11,159 bases of DNA, from contig VAXK01000044.1 in NCBI GenBank assembly GCA_005885565.1, positions 1 through 11,159 on the forward strand, written 5' to 3'. The first letter of the stretch is position 1; each line of letters starts with the position of its first letter. Below are positions 1 through 7,483 of the stretch, in pieces. Source of the stretch: Actinomycetota bacterium (GTDB taxonomy: Bacteria > Actinomycetota > Thermoleophilia > Gaiellales > Gaiellaceae). The position numbers were made by a program, and so were the translations under genes. The notes below the pieces were generated by a model. That model saw nothing but the letters and a program-made list of their open reading frames with translations, had not been told where the DNA came from and did not search any database.

Positions 1-2378
1 AGATCGTCAAGGGCGCGGCGAGCGGGAACGCCACCGTCTCGGCGGGGCTGCTCGACAAGGTGCGGGCCGTCCCCGACGTCCAGGCGGCGGCCGGCGGGAT
101 CCTCAACTTCGGCGGCTCGACCGACCTCGTCAAGCTGGTCGGCAAGAACGGCGCGACGATCGGCGGGAAGGGCGGCGCGCCGACGTTCGGCTTCGGCCTC
201 GATCCGCGGTACCCGCAGTTCAACCCGATGAAGCTCGCGAGCGGGAAGTGGGCCGCCGGGCCGGGGCAGGTCGTGGTCGAGCAGGGAACGGCCTCCAAGC
301 ATGGCCTGCACGTGGGCAGCCGCGTCGGCGTGTCGGCCGACGGCCCGACGCGGCAGTACACGATCACCGGGATCGCGAAGCTCGGCACGGTGAGCACGAT
401 CGGGGCGGCGACGATCGCCGTCTTCGACATCCCGACGGCGCAGAAGCTCCTGCACAAGCCCGGCCAGCTCGACGTGATCTCGGTCGTCGGGAGGAAGGGC
501 GTGAGCGACAAGACGCTCGCCCGTGAGCTCGCCCCCCTCGTGCCGTCGAACGCGCAGGTGGAGACCGGAGCGGATCAGGGGCACAAGGAGGCGAAGAACA
601 TCACGCAGGGCCTCAGCTTCATCAAGTACCTCCTGCTCTCGTTCGCGGGGATCGCCCTGTTCGTCGGCTCGTTCGTCATCTTCAACACGATTGCGATCAC
701 GGTCGCGCAGCGGGCGCGTGAGTTCGCGACGCTGCGGACGCTCGGCGCGTCGCGCCGGCAGGTGCTGCGCTCCGTGCTCGTGGAGGCGTTCGCGATCGGC
801 CTCGCGGCGGCGGTGATCGGTCTCTTCCTCGGGCTCGCGATCGCCAAGGGCCTGAACGCGATCTTCGTTGCGCTCGGCGCCGACCTGCCGCAGACGGGGA
901 CCGTCTTCGCGACTCGGACGGTGGTCGTCTCGCTGCTCGCGGGCGTGCTCGTGACGGTGCTCGCGGGCATCTTCCCGGCGCTCCAGGCGACGCGGGTGCC
1001 GCCGATCGCCGCGGTGCGGGAGGGAGCGGTGCTCCCGCGGTCACGGTTCTCGCGCTGGTCGACGTGGATCGCGGTCGCGCTCGTCCTGCTCGCGCTCGCG
1101 CTGCTCGCCGACGGGCTGTTCCTCGCGAGCGGGATCGCAGGCGTGCTGCTTCCGCTCGGGGTGGGGACGCTGCTCCTCTTCATCGGCGTCGCGCTCGTGT
1201 CGGGACGGCTCGTGAAGCCGCTGGCCGCAGTGGTCGGCTCTCCCGCGCGGCGTGCCGGCGGGACGCCCGGCCGGCTGGCGAGCGAGAACTCGACTCGCAA
1301 CCCGGGCCGGACGGCGAACACTGCCGCCGCGCTGATGATCGGCCTCGCGCTGATCACCTTCGTGGCGACGCTCGGCAAGGGCCTGAAGGCCTCGGACGTC
1401 TCGACGCTGAAGGATCAGGTCCGCTCCGACTACGTCATGACCGCCGGGAACGGCTTCGACCCGTTCCCGTCCGAGGCGGGCGACGCGGTCGCTGCGGCTC
1501 CGGGCGTCGTGCTCGCGGCGAGCGCCCGCACCGAGAAGGCGCGCATCTTCGGCTCGACCGTCGACGTGGCGGGGATCGGCCCGGCCTTCGCGCGTGTGTA
1601 TCACTTCAAGTGGAAGAAGGGGCCGCACGAGGCGCCGCAGGCGAACGGCGCGCTCGTCACGAAGAGCTTCGCCGACAAGAACCACCTCGCCGTCGGCGAC
1701 CTCTTCACGGCGCGGCCGCCGTCGGGGCGGAGGCTGACCTTCGGCGTCCAGGCCGTCTTCGACCCCGGTCAGATGGACCCGCTCTTCGGCGGGATCATGA
1801 TCTCGCGCAACGCCTTCGACAGCGGCTTCCCGCGGCCGAAGAACCTCTTCACGTTCGTGAACGTCCGCGGCGGCGCGAGCGACTCGACGACGGCGGCGCT
1901 GAAGCAGGCGCTCGGCGGGTTCCCGGACGTGAAGCTCCGGACGCGCGACGCCTGGGTGGCGAACCGGGCGCACGGCGTCGACCAGCTGCTCCAGTTCCTG
2001 TACGTGCTGCTGGCGCTGTCCGTGATCGTGAGCCTGTTCGGGATGGTGAACACGCTCGTGCTCTCGGTGTTCGAGCGGACGCGCGAGCTCGGGATGCTGC
2101 GGGCGATCGGGATGACGCGCCGGCAGGTGCGGCGGATGATCCGGCACGAGAGCGTGATCACGGCGCTGATCGGCGCGGGGCTTGGGCTGCCGCTCGGGCT
2201 GTTCCTGGCCGCGCTCGTGACGCAGGGGCTCTCGAGCCAGGGCGTCGGCTTCCACGTCCCGGTGCTGACGCTCGTGATCTTCGCGTTCGTCGCGATCGTC
2301 GCGGGGGTCGTGGCGGCGGTCGTGCCGGCGCGGCGGGCGGCGCGGCTCAACGTCCTCCACGCGTTGCAGTACGAGTAG
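1..2378 (+). CDS. FtsX/MacB-type ABC transporter permease, 5' end missing
   Basis: Inner-membrane permease subunit of an ABC transporter of the MacB/LolE/FtsX class. These work with a separate ATPase, and family members export lipids or peptides or move lipoproteins; the substrate here is unknown. The frame is open from base 3 with no stop, so the gene begins before the window and 791 residues are visible. Counting from base 3: rest of a first extracytoplasmic domain (1-205), first FtsX domain (about 208-340) with the cytoplasmic signature LRTLGASRRQV, two further hydrophobic spans (about 355-402), second extracytoplasmic domain (about 465-655), second FtsX domain (about 660-790) with LRAIGMTRRQV. 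The duplicated layout is that of large permeases of about 800-850 residues, so little is missing. The GTG at 60 is internal, since the protein-like sequence continues upstream of it. The partner ATPase is probably just upstream. Stop TAG at 2376-2378. Family is secure; substrate is not. Confidence 0.93.
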   Translation, partial: IVKGAASGNATVSAGLLDKVRAVPDVQAAAGGILNFGGSTDLVKLVGKNGATIGGKGGAPTFGFGLDPRYPQFNPMKLASGKWAAGPGQVVVEQGTASKHGLHVGSRVGVSADGPTRQYTITGIAKLGTVSTIGAATIAVFDIPTAQKLLHKPGQLDVISVVGRKGVSDKTLARELAPLVPSNAQVETGADQGHKEAKNITQGLSFIKYLLLSFAGIALFVGSFVIFNTIAITVAQRAREFATLRTLGASRRQVLRSVLVEAFAIGLAAAVIGLFLGLAIAKGLNAIFVALGADLPQTGTVFATRTVVVSLLAGVLVTVLAGIFPALQATRVPPIAAVREGAVLPRSRFSRWSTWIAVALVLLALALLADGLFLASGIAGVLLPLGVGTLLLFIGVALVSGRLVKPLAAVVGSPARRAGGTPGRLASENSTRNPGRTANTAAALMIGLALITFVATLGKGLKASDVSTLKDQVRSDYVMTAGNGFDPFPSEAGDAVAAAPGVVLAASARTEKARIFGSTVDVAGIGPAFARVYHFKWKKGPHEAPQANGALVTKSFADKNHLAVGDLFTARPPSGRRLTFGVQAVFDPGQMDPLFGGIMISRNAFDSGFPRPKNLFTFVNVRGGASDSTTAALKQALGGFPDVKLRTRDAWVANRAHGVDQLLQFLYVLLALSVIVSLFGMVNTLVLSVFERTRELGMLRAIGMTRRQVRRMIRHESVITALIGAGLGLPLGLFLAALVTQGLSSQGVGFHVPVLTLVIFAFVAIVAGVVAAVVPARRAARLNVLHALQYE

Positions 2379-2406
2379 TCACGCCTGGCCTTCGGGCGCC
2401 CCGTCG

Positions 2407-2412
2407 TAGGAT
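2407..2412 (+). promoter_or_regulatory. TAGGAT, candidate -10 of a near-leaderless promoter (or weak SD)
   Basis: TAGGAT ends 7 nt before the ATG of the SDR gene, where a TANNNT -10 box would sit for a leaderless or almost leaderless transcript. The same octamer TAGGATCG occurs before the GTG at 9486, and related TAGGCT boxes lie before ahcY and the collagen-like gene. I see no clear -35. The contained AGGA could instead serve as a weak Shine-Dalgarno with 8-nt spacing, and the gene may simply be co-transcribed with the permease. Confidence 0.4.
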
Positions 2413-2419
2413 CGCGGCG

Positions 2420-3172
2420 ATGGGGCGCCTCGAAGGCAAGCGCGTCGTCGTCACGGGCGGGACGAGCGGGATCGGCGCGGCGACGTCGCGGCGGTTCGTC
2501 GCGGAGGGGGCGCGGGTCGTGTCGATTGCGTTGGCGGCGGAGGAGCCGGTGGAGGGGCTCGTGGCGGCGCTGGAGGCGGACGTCTCGGATCCGGAGGCGG
2601 TCGCCGGGGCCTTTGCGCGCGTCGACGCGCTCCTGGGTGGGCTCGACGTGCTCGTCTCGAACGCCGGGATCAGCATCCGGCGGCGGTTCCTGGAGAGCTC
2701 GCCCGAAGAGTGGCGGCGGGTACTCGCGGTCAACCTCGAGGGGATGCTCGCGTGCGCGCGGGAGGCGGCGCGGCGGATGGTCGGCGGAACGGGCGGCGTT
2801 ATCCTCATGACGGCGTCGACGAATGCGCTCGTCGGGCATCCGCTCTACGCGGACTACAACGCGTCGAAGGCGGGGGTCGTCGCGCTGACGCGGACGCTCG
2901 CGCTGGAGCTCGCGCCGGCGGTGCGCGTCAACTGCGTGTGCCCGGGCTACGTGCTCACGCCGATGCAGGAGGCCGAGTACACGCCCGAGATGCTGCGCGC
3001 GGTCGACGAGCGGATCCCGCTCGGCCGGCACGCGCGGCCGGAGGAGGTCGCGGCGCTCTTCGCGTTCCTGGCTTCCGACGAGGCGTCGTACCTGACGGGC
3101 GCGGTGATCCCCATCGACGGCGGCGAGACCGCCGGCGGCCTCGCAAGCCGGGTCGGTTCCGACCATGCCTAG
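2420..3172 (+). CDS. SDR-family NAD(P)-dependent oxidoreductase
   Basis: Cytoplasmic classical short-chain dehydrogenase/reductase of 250 residues, the usual family length. These enzymes interconvert alcohols and ketones using NAD(H) or NADP(H); the substrate cannot be read here. Visible motifs: cofactor-binding TGGTSGIG (12-19), D54-V55 for the adenine ring, NAG (81-83), and the full catalytic tetrad N105, S133, Y146, K150 (YNASK). PGYVLTPM follows and the end has the common IDGGETAGG. The region after the second strand (residues 35-45) is short and lacks an obvious acidic residue, so NAD versus NADP preference is unclear. ATG at 2420 was chosen because it gives the standard SDR N-terminus; the open frame upstream only shadows the permease. 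The last 12 residues (from about 239) come from a 16-nt direct repeat and look like an acquired tail. The gap to the permease stop is 41 nt, so co-transcription is possible. Confidence 0.93.
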   Translation: MGRLEGKRVVVTGGTSGIGAATSRRFVAEGARVVSIALAAEEPVEGLVAALEADVSDPEAVAGAFARVDALLGGLDVLVSNAGISIRRRFLESSPEEWRRVLAVNLEGMLACAREAARRMVGGTGGVILMTASTNALVGHPLYADYNASKAGVVALTRTLALELAPAVRVNCVCPGYVLTPMQEAEYTPEMLRAVDERIPLGRHARPEEVAALFAFLASDEASYLTGAVIPIDGGETAGGLASRVGSDHA

Positions 3173-3186
3173 CCGGGCCGGTTCCG
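3146..3186. repeat. Short direct repeat, two 16-nt copies, period 25
   Basis: AGCCGGGTCGGTTCCG (3146-3161) recurs as AGCCGGGCCGGTTCCG (3171-3186) with one mismatch. The first copy is translated as the SDR C-terminal tail and the second begins inside the stop codon. It could be slippage-type duplication or the edge of the repeat-bearing intergenic segment that follows. Confidence 0.6.
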
Positions 3187-3239
3187 GGGACGCGCTGCGC
3201 GGCTTCCGCTCCACTTCAGCGTCCGCGGCGGCCGTGTCC

Positions 3240-3386
3240 GGGGTCAGACCCCTACCTCGCGGCGCCGGCCACGTCCGAATGGGCCAATAGCGCCGGTGCG
3301 AGCCGTCGTAGAGCCACGGAGCCCGGATGGCTGAGGCGCGGGACCGTCCCGCCGGGGCACGGCCGGGGTCTGACCCCGGCCGTGCC
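3240..3386. repeat. Composite palindromic intergenic element, copy A
   Basis: Bounded by two 13-nt palindromes with opposite centre base: GGGGTCAGACCCC (3240-3252) and GGGGTCTGACCCC (3365-3377). Between them lie GTCCGAA (3273-3279), CGTAGAGCC (3307-3315) and GACCGTCCCG (3342-3351). All five blocks recur in copy B at 7539-7700 with related order and spacing. The layout resembles REP/BIME-like or other non-autonomous palindromic repeats, but I cannot assign a named family and no transposase is in the window. The right part overlaps the open frame of the flippase gene. Confidence 0.65.
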
Positions 3387-4763
3387 GCCGCCAGCCACGG
3401 CCGGAATGGAGCCGTAGGGGCGCCGCTGACCGGGACTCATCCACATGCGACGACGGCCGTTCGGGCCGCGCCCGCAACGGACATCGCGCCGCCCGTCACG
3501 CCGAACCTCGTCCGGACCCAGGAGGTGGCAAGTGCGCGCGGCGCAGGCGCCCGTGCGGTCGAGACGCTCGTCTTCCGCGGCCTCTCGACGCCGCTCGCGC
3601 TCGCGCTCGTCGTGCTCCAGAGCCGCTTCCTGCACCCGGACGGCCGCGGCGCGTTCGTGCTCGCCGTACTGACCGTGACCATCTTCTCGCGCCTCCTGGG
3701 CCAGCTCGGCGTCGCGGTCACGAGCCGGCAGCGGCAGACGCCGGACCTGCGCGGGCTCGTTCTGCGCGCCTTCGGGATCGCCGTCGTCGCCGGCATCGCC
3801 GGAACCGCGGCGATCGCGCTCTGGGGCGGCCTCACCGCGGGCCTCGGCTTCCGCCTTGCAGCGCTGGCCGGCCTCGCGCTCGTCCCGAACGTGATCTGGC
3901 AGACGGTCTCCGGCGTCCTCCTCGGCCTCGGCCGGATCCGCCTCTGGAACGTGCTCCAGCTCCTGCCGACGGTCGTCACCCTCGTCGGCATGCTGATCCT
4001 CGTCGTCGCCCTCCACGGCGGCGTCGCCGCCGCGCTCACGGCCTGGGTGGCCGGGAACGCGCTCACGGCGCTCGTCGCGCTGGCCGAGACCCGCTCCCTC
4101 TGGCTCCCGCCGGACGTGCCTCCGCTGGACGACCCGCTGACGCTGGCGATCGCGCGCCTCGCCATCTTGATGGGAGCCGTGCAGGTCGTGAACCTCTTCA
4201 GCTACCGGGCCGAGCTCTTCATCCTCAACCACTACCAGGGTCGCTCCGGGGTGGGCGTCTACTCGATCGCGATGCAGTCGGTGGAGTCGATCTGGCTCGT
4301 CGCCGGCGCGCTCGCGACCTCGATCACCGCCCCCGCGCTCGCCTGCGACGATCGCGATGCCGCGCGGCTCGTCGGCCGCACCGCCCTGAAGGGCCTCCTG
4401 CTGACGATCGCCGTCGCGGTGCCCGTCGCCGCCGCGGCGCCGTTCGTCATCCCGCTCGTCTTCGGCGACGACTACAAGAAGGCCGCGACCTCACTCGCGC
4501 TCCTGCTCCCCGGCGTGATCCTCTACGCGCCGGTCAGCATCCTCGTCGTCTACCTCTCGGTGCGCCGCGGCCGGCCCGGGCTCAGCCTCGCGGTCGCCGT
4601 GGCCGGGATGGTGCTGACCGCGGCCGCCGCGTTCGTCCTCGTCCCGCGCCTCGGCGGCTCGGGCGCCGCGGTGGCGAGCTCGATCGGCTACGCCGGCGGC
4701 GCCGTCCTCACCTGGTGGTTCTTCGCGCGCCTCGCCCGCGCGCGGCTGGCTCAGCTCGCCTGA
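3327..4763 (+). CDS. Polysaccharide/oligosaccharide flippase (Wzx/MVF superfamily)
   Basis: Multi-pass inner-membrane protein likely to flip lipid-linked sugar repeat units, or another lipid-linked glycan, across the membrane. From about residue 78 the protein is almost entirely hydrophobic helices separated by short charged loops, roughly 12 spans. Family-typical features are YRAELFILNHY then GVGVYSIA at the middle of the fold, and FGDDYKKAATSLALLLPG (379-396), which matches the conserved FG-Y-A-LLPG segment. The start is uncertain. ATG 3327 has a GGAG 5 nt upstream (3318-3321) and gives 478 residues, but its first 40 or so codons read through a palindromic repeat and look unconserved. Codon use becomes gene-like from about 3440. 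The other in-frame start, GTG 3525, gives 412 residues but overlaps an AGGAGG. No glycosyltransferases are adjacent, so the glycan is unknown. It overlaps the convergent c-di-GMP gene by 13 nt. Confidence 0.85.
   Translation: MAEARDRPAGARPGSDPGRAAASHGRNGAVGAPLTGTHPHATTAVRAAPATDIAPPVTPNLVRTQEVASARGAGARAVETLVFRGLSTPLALALVVLQSRFLHPDGRGAFVLAVLTVTIFSRLLGQLGVAVTSRQRQTPDLRGLVLRAFGIAVVAGIAGTAAIALWGGLTAGLGFRLAALAGLALVPNVIWQTVSGVLLGLGRIRLWNVLQLLPTVVTLVGMLILVVALHGGVAAALTAWVAGNALTALVALAETRSLWLPPDVPPLDDPLTLAIARLAILMGAVQVVNLFSYRAELFILNHYQGRSGVGVYSIAMQSVESIWLVAGALATSITAPALACDDRDAARLVGRTALKGLLLTIAVAVPVAAAAPFVIPLVFGDDYKKAATSLALLLPGVILYAPVSILVVYLSVRRGRPGLSLAVAVAGMVLTAAAAFVLVPRLGGSGAAVASSIGYAGGAVLTWWFFARLARARLAQLA
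3356..3386. other. Perfect 31-nt palindrome, 15-bp arms
   Basis: Left arm GGCACGGCCGGGGTC (3356-3370), one unpaired T at 3371, right arm GACCCCGGCCGTGCC (3372-3386). The arms are exactly complementary. It can extrude as a cruciform in DNA or fold as a GC-rich hairpin in RNA on either strand; with a one-base centre the RNA loop would open a few pairs. No T-tract follows on either strand, so a classical intrinsic terminator is not supported. It lies inside the flippase frame if translation starts at 3327. Confidence 0.75.
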
Positions 4764-7441
4764 CCGAGCAAACCCAGGAAGATCTCGACGACCTCCGGGT
4801 CGAACTGCGAGCCCGCGCCTTCCCGGAGCCGCCGCACCGCCTCCTCGGCCGGCAGCGCCTTCCGGTACGGCCGCTCGGTCGTCATCGCGTGGAAGGCGTC
4901 GCAGACGAAGATGATCCGCGACTCGAGCGGGATCGCGTCGCCGGCCAGCGCGTCCGGGTAGCCGGCGCCGTCCCACCGCTCGTGGCAGTGGCGGACGATC
5001 GGCCGCACCTCGGCGAGCTCGTCGATCGGCGAGAGGATCCGCTCGCCCCACTCGGGGTGCTTCTCGATCTCGTCGCGCTCCTCGGGGCTCAGCGGGCCGC
5101 GCTTGCGGAGGATGCTCGTCGCGACGCCGATCTTGCCGATGTCGTGGAAGAGCGCGCCGAGCTCGAGCTGCTCCATCCGCTCGGCCGGAAGCTCCAGCTC
5201 GGAGGCAACCCGAAGCGCGAGCTCCTTGATCTCGCGCGCGTGCGTCGACGTGTAGCGGTCGTTCGCCTCGGCGGCGTTCGCGAGCGCCTCCACCGTCGAG
5301 AACATCGTCTGCCGGAGCCGCGTGAAGCTCCTCGCGTTCGCGAGCGCGAGCTTCGCCTGGTGCGACAGGCCGGACAGGAGACGCAGCTTCTGCGCCGAGA
5401 AGCCCTCCTCGCCGTCGGGCGCGTTCACGACGAGGCAGCCCCAGCGCTCCTCGACCCGGAACGGGGCGAACGCGAACGCCGAGCTCGTGAGGTCGGCGGG
5501 CACGCCGTCGAGGGCCGAGAGCTCCTCCGCGCTCAGCACGAGCACCTCGCCGGCGAGCAGCTTCTCCGTCACCGAGGCGCCGACCCGCACCGCGCGCACA
5601 CGGTTCTCGACCTCGGCCTCGTAGCCGTGGAAGGCAAGGGCGCGGAGCTCCGACTGCGGGGCCTCCTGGAGCCAGATCGACGCGCGCGGCGCGTCGAGGA
5701 TCGCGGCGGCGCGCCGGACCACGAGGTCGAGCACGTCGTCGAGCTCGTCCGCGGTCGCGACCTCGCGGCTGAAGGCGAGGAGCGCGTTCGCGACCTCGAG
5801 CTGCTCCTTCGCATTGGCGGCCTCGCGTCGCGCCGTCTCGTACAGGCGCGCGTTCTCGACCGCGACCGAGGCGTGGCCCGCCAGCACCTCGAGCACGCGC
5901 ACGTCGTCGTCGGGGAACTGGTCGGCGCCGAGCTTCGACACGACGACCACGCCGGTCACGTGCGCGCCGTAGTGGAGCGGCACGGCCAGGAGGGACTCGT
6001 CCACGACGTCGGTGCCGGGGACGACCTCCGCGTACTCGCACTCGCGCGCGTTCCGGACGAGGATCGTCCGGCCGTTCTTCGCCGCCGTGCCCGTCACGCC
6101 GAAGCCGAGTCGGCAGGAGAGGTTCTCGAGCCCGCGGCGGCAGTCCTCGCAGCCGTCGCCGCGGAAGCCGATCGGGCGCAGCTCCTCGCCGTCGAGGACG
6201 TAGACGCGGCAGTTGTGGTAGTCGATCAGCTTCCGGAGCTCGTCGGTCACGGCGGAGCCGATCTCGCTCAGCTCGTTCAGGCGGTTGAGCTGGCCGCCGA
6301 GGCGCTGGAGCATCTTGAGGTGGGCGATCGAGCGCAGGTCACGCTCCGCGACGCCGTCGCCCTCCGGCCGCTCGACGTCGTCGTCGCTGAAGACGAGGCT
6401 GCCGCGGCCGCCGCGCGCCTTGACCGTCATCATCGCGGCCTCGGCGGAGGCGATCAGCTCGCGCGGGTTCATGCCGTGCTCGGGCGCCGAGGCGAGGCCG
6501 GCCGAGATCGAGAGCGGCCCCACGGGCGTGAAAGGCTCCCGCGCGAGCCGCTTGTGGATGCGGTCGAGCGCCTGGAGCGCGGCCGCCGAGTCGCAGCTCG
6601 GCATGACGACGCCGAACTCCTCGCCGCCGACGCGGCAGACGACGTCCGAGAGGCGGAGCTCGGCCCGGAGGAGGTCGGCGAAGGTGACGAGCACCTCGTC
6701 GCCCGTGCCGTGGCCGTGGACGTCGTTCACGCGCTTGAACTCGTCCAGGTCGAGCATCGCGACCGCGAGCGGCTCGCCGGAGCGGTTCGTCCGCACGAGC
6801 TCGGCCCGGAGCCGGTCGTGGAAGTAGCGGTGGTTGAAGAGGCCGGTCAACGAATCGGACTGCGCTTGGAGCTCGAGCTGCGTGCGCGTGCGCGCGTTGT
6901 CGAGCGCGAGCGCGACCGCGTCGCCGAAGCGCTGCGCGAGCTCGAACTCCTCGTCGGTGAAGGAGGCCGTCTCGCCGAGGCGGTAGATGTTCAGCGCGCC
7001 CTTCACTCGCGCGCGCGCGACAAGTGGGATGCAGACGAGCGCCTCGGGCTCGTCTGCGGGCGTGCCGGGGACCGTCTTGCGGCGCGGATCGCAGTGCGCC
7101 TCGTTCGTCAGCACCGGCCGGCGGTTCAGCGCCGCCCACCCGGTGATCCCCTCGCCGTAGGAGATGCGCGAGCCGAGGATCTGCTCGGCCCAGCGGTCGC
7201 GCGCGTAGACGGCGACGAGCTCGCGCGCCGGCTCCTCCGCCTCGTAGACGGTCAGCGTGTCGTAGGGGACGAGCTCGGCCAGGGTGGTCGCGACCTGCTC
7301 GAGCAGCGTGTCCAGCTCCTGCTCGGCGAGGAGCTGGTGGAAGACGTCGGCGAGGCGCTTGTACGACTCGACCCCGCCCGGGCTCGGCGCCGGAGGCGGG
7401 ACAGGCCGGATGTGGCCGAGCTGCCGTGCGGGAGAGGTCAT
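4751..7441 (-). CDS. c-di-GMP protein: GAF-GGDEF-GAF-GAF-HD-GYP (cyclase plus phosphodiesterase)
   Basis: Cytoplasmic signalling protein of 896 residues with both c-di-GMP synthesis and breakdown modules and no membrane span. Order: GAF1 about 30-185; GGDEF about 190-350 with DLDEFKRVND (231-240), active-site GGEEF (272-276) and inhibitory I-site RLSD (263-266) exactly five residues before it; GAF2 about 385-535; GAF3 about 550-705; HD-GYP about 710-896. HD-GYP shows H734, H766-D767 (HDIGK), H795 (HPEWG), H820-E821, GYP (827-829) and D848. The usual HHE reads CHE: C819 replaces the first His, normally a metal ligand. GAF2 has a CxxC (C431, C434) plus C411, C443 and C468. Start ATG 7441 was chosen for the upstream GAGG with 5-nt spacing; the frame runs open to 7639 but through repeat DNA. 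Cyclase residues are intact; phosphodiesterase activity is likely but less sure. Likely inputs are small ligands or redox through the GAFs. Confidence 0.94.
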   Translation of the reverse strand: MTSPARQLGHIRPVPPPAPSPGGVESYKRLADVFHQLLAEQELDTLLEQVATTLAELVPYDTLTVYEAEEPARELVAVYARDRWAEQILGSRISYGEGITGWAALNRRPVLTNEAHCDPRRKTVPGTPADEPEALVCIPLVARARVKGALNIYRLGETASFTDEEFELAQRFGDAVALALDNARTRTQLELQAQSDSLTGLFNHRYFHDRLRAELVRTNRSGEPLAVAMLDLDEFKRVNDVHGHGTGDEVLVTFADLLRAELRLSDVVCRVGGEEFGVVMPSCDSAAALQALDRIHKRLAREPFTPVGPLSISAGLASAPEHGMNPRELIASAEAAMMTVKARGGRGSLVFSDDDVERPEGDGVAERDLRSIAHLKMLQRLGGQLNRLNELSEIGSAVTDELRKLIDYHNCRVYVLDGEELRPIGFRGDGCEDCRRGLENLSCRLGFGVTGTAAKNGRTILVRNARECEYAEVVPGTDVVDESLLAVPLHYGAHVTGVVVVSKLGADQFPDDDVRVLEVLAGHASVAVENARLYETARREAANAKEQLEVANALLAFSREVATADELDDVLDLVVRRAAAILDAPRASIWLQEAPQSELRALAFHGYEAEVENRVRAVRVGASVTEKLLAGEVLVLSAEELSALDGVPADLTSSAFAFAPFRVEERWGCLVVNAPDGEEGFSAQKLRLLSGLSHQAKLALANARSFTRLRQTMFSTVEALANAAEANDRYTSTHAREIKELALRVASELELPAERMEQLELGALFHDIGKIGVATSILRKRGPLSPEERDEIEKHPEWGERILSPIDELAEVRPIVRHCHERWDGAGYPDALAGDAIPLESRIIFVCDAFHAMTTERPYRKALPAEEAVRRLREGAGSQFDPEVVEIFLGLLGQAS

Positions 7442-7483
7442 TGCCGCCTCGGAGTCATCGCTTCGTGCGGGCCGGCACAAGAT

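Noticed and set aside
1041..2360. Long minus-strand open frame (and others at 575-1378 and 1769-3214)
   Set aside because: Opposite the permease and SDR genes; composition is Arg/Asp/Glu/His-rich with no domain, as expected from antisense of high-GC coding sequence.
1064..2419. Upstream extension of the SDR frame (702 codons in total)
   Set aside because: Overlaps the permease in another frame and is Arg-rich; the SDR fold begins right at ATG 2420.
3365..3377. GC palindromes as intrinsic terminators
   Set aside because: No T-tract follows on either strand at any of the four copies, and copies sit up to 100 nt or more from gene ends; a Rho-independent terminator is not supported.
3520..3534. 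AGGAGG followed after 6 nt by GTG 3532, a textbook start
   Set aside because: Out of frame with the flippase; reading from it gives 46 codons of Arg/Ser-rich sequence ending at 3672, while the flippase frame is continuous through the region.
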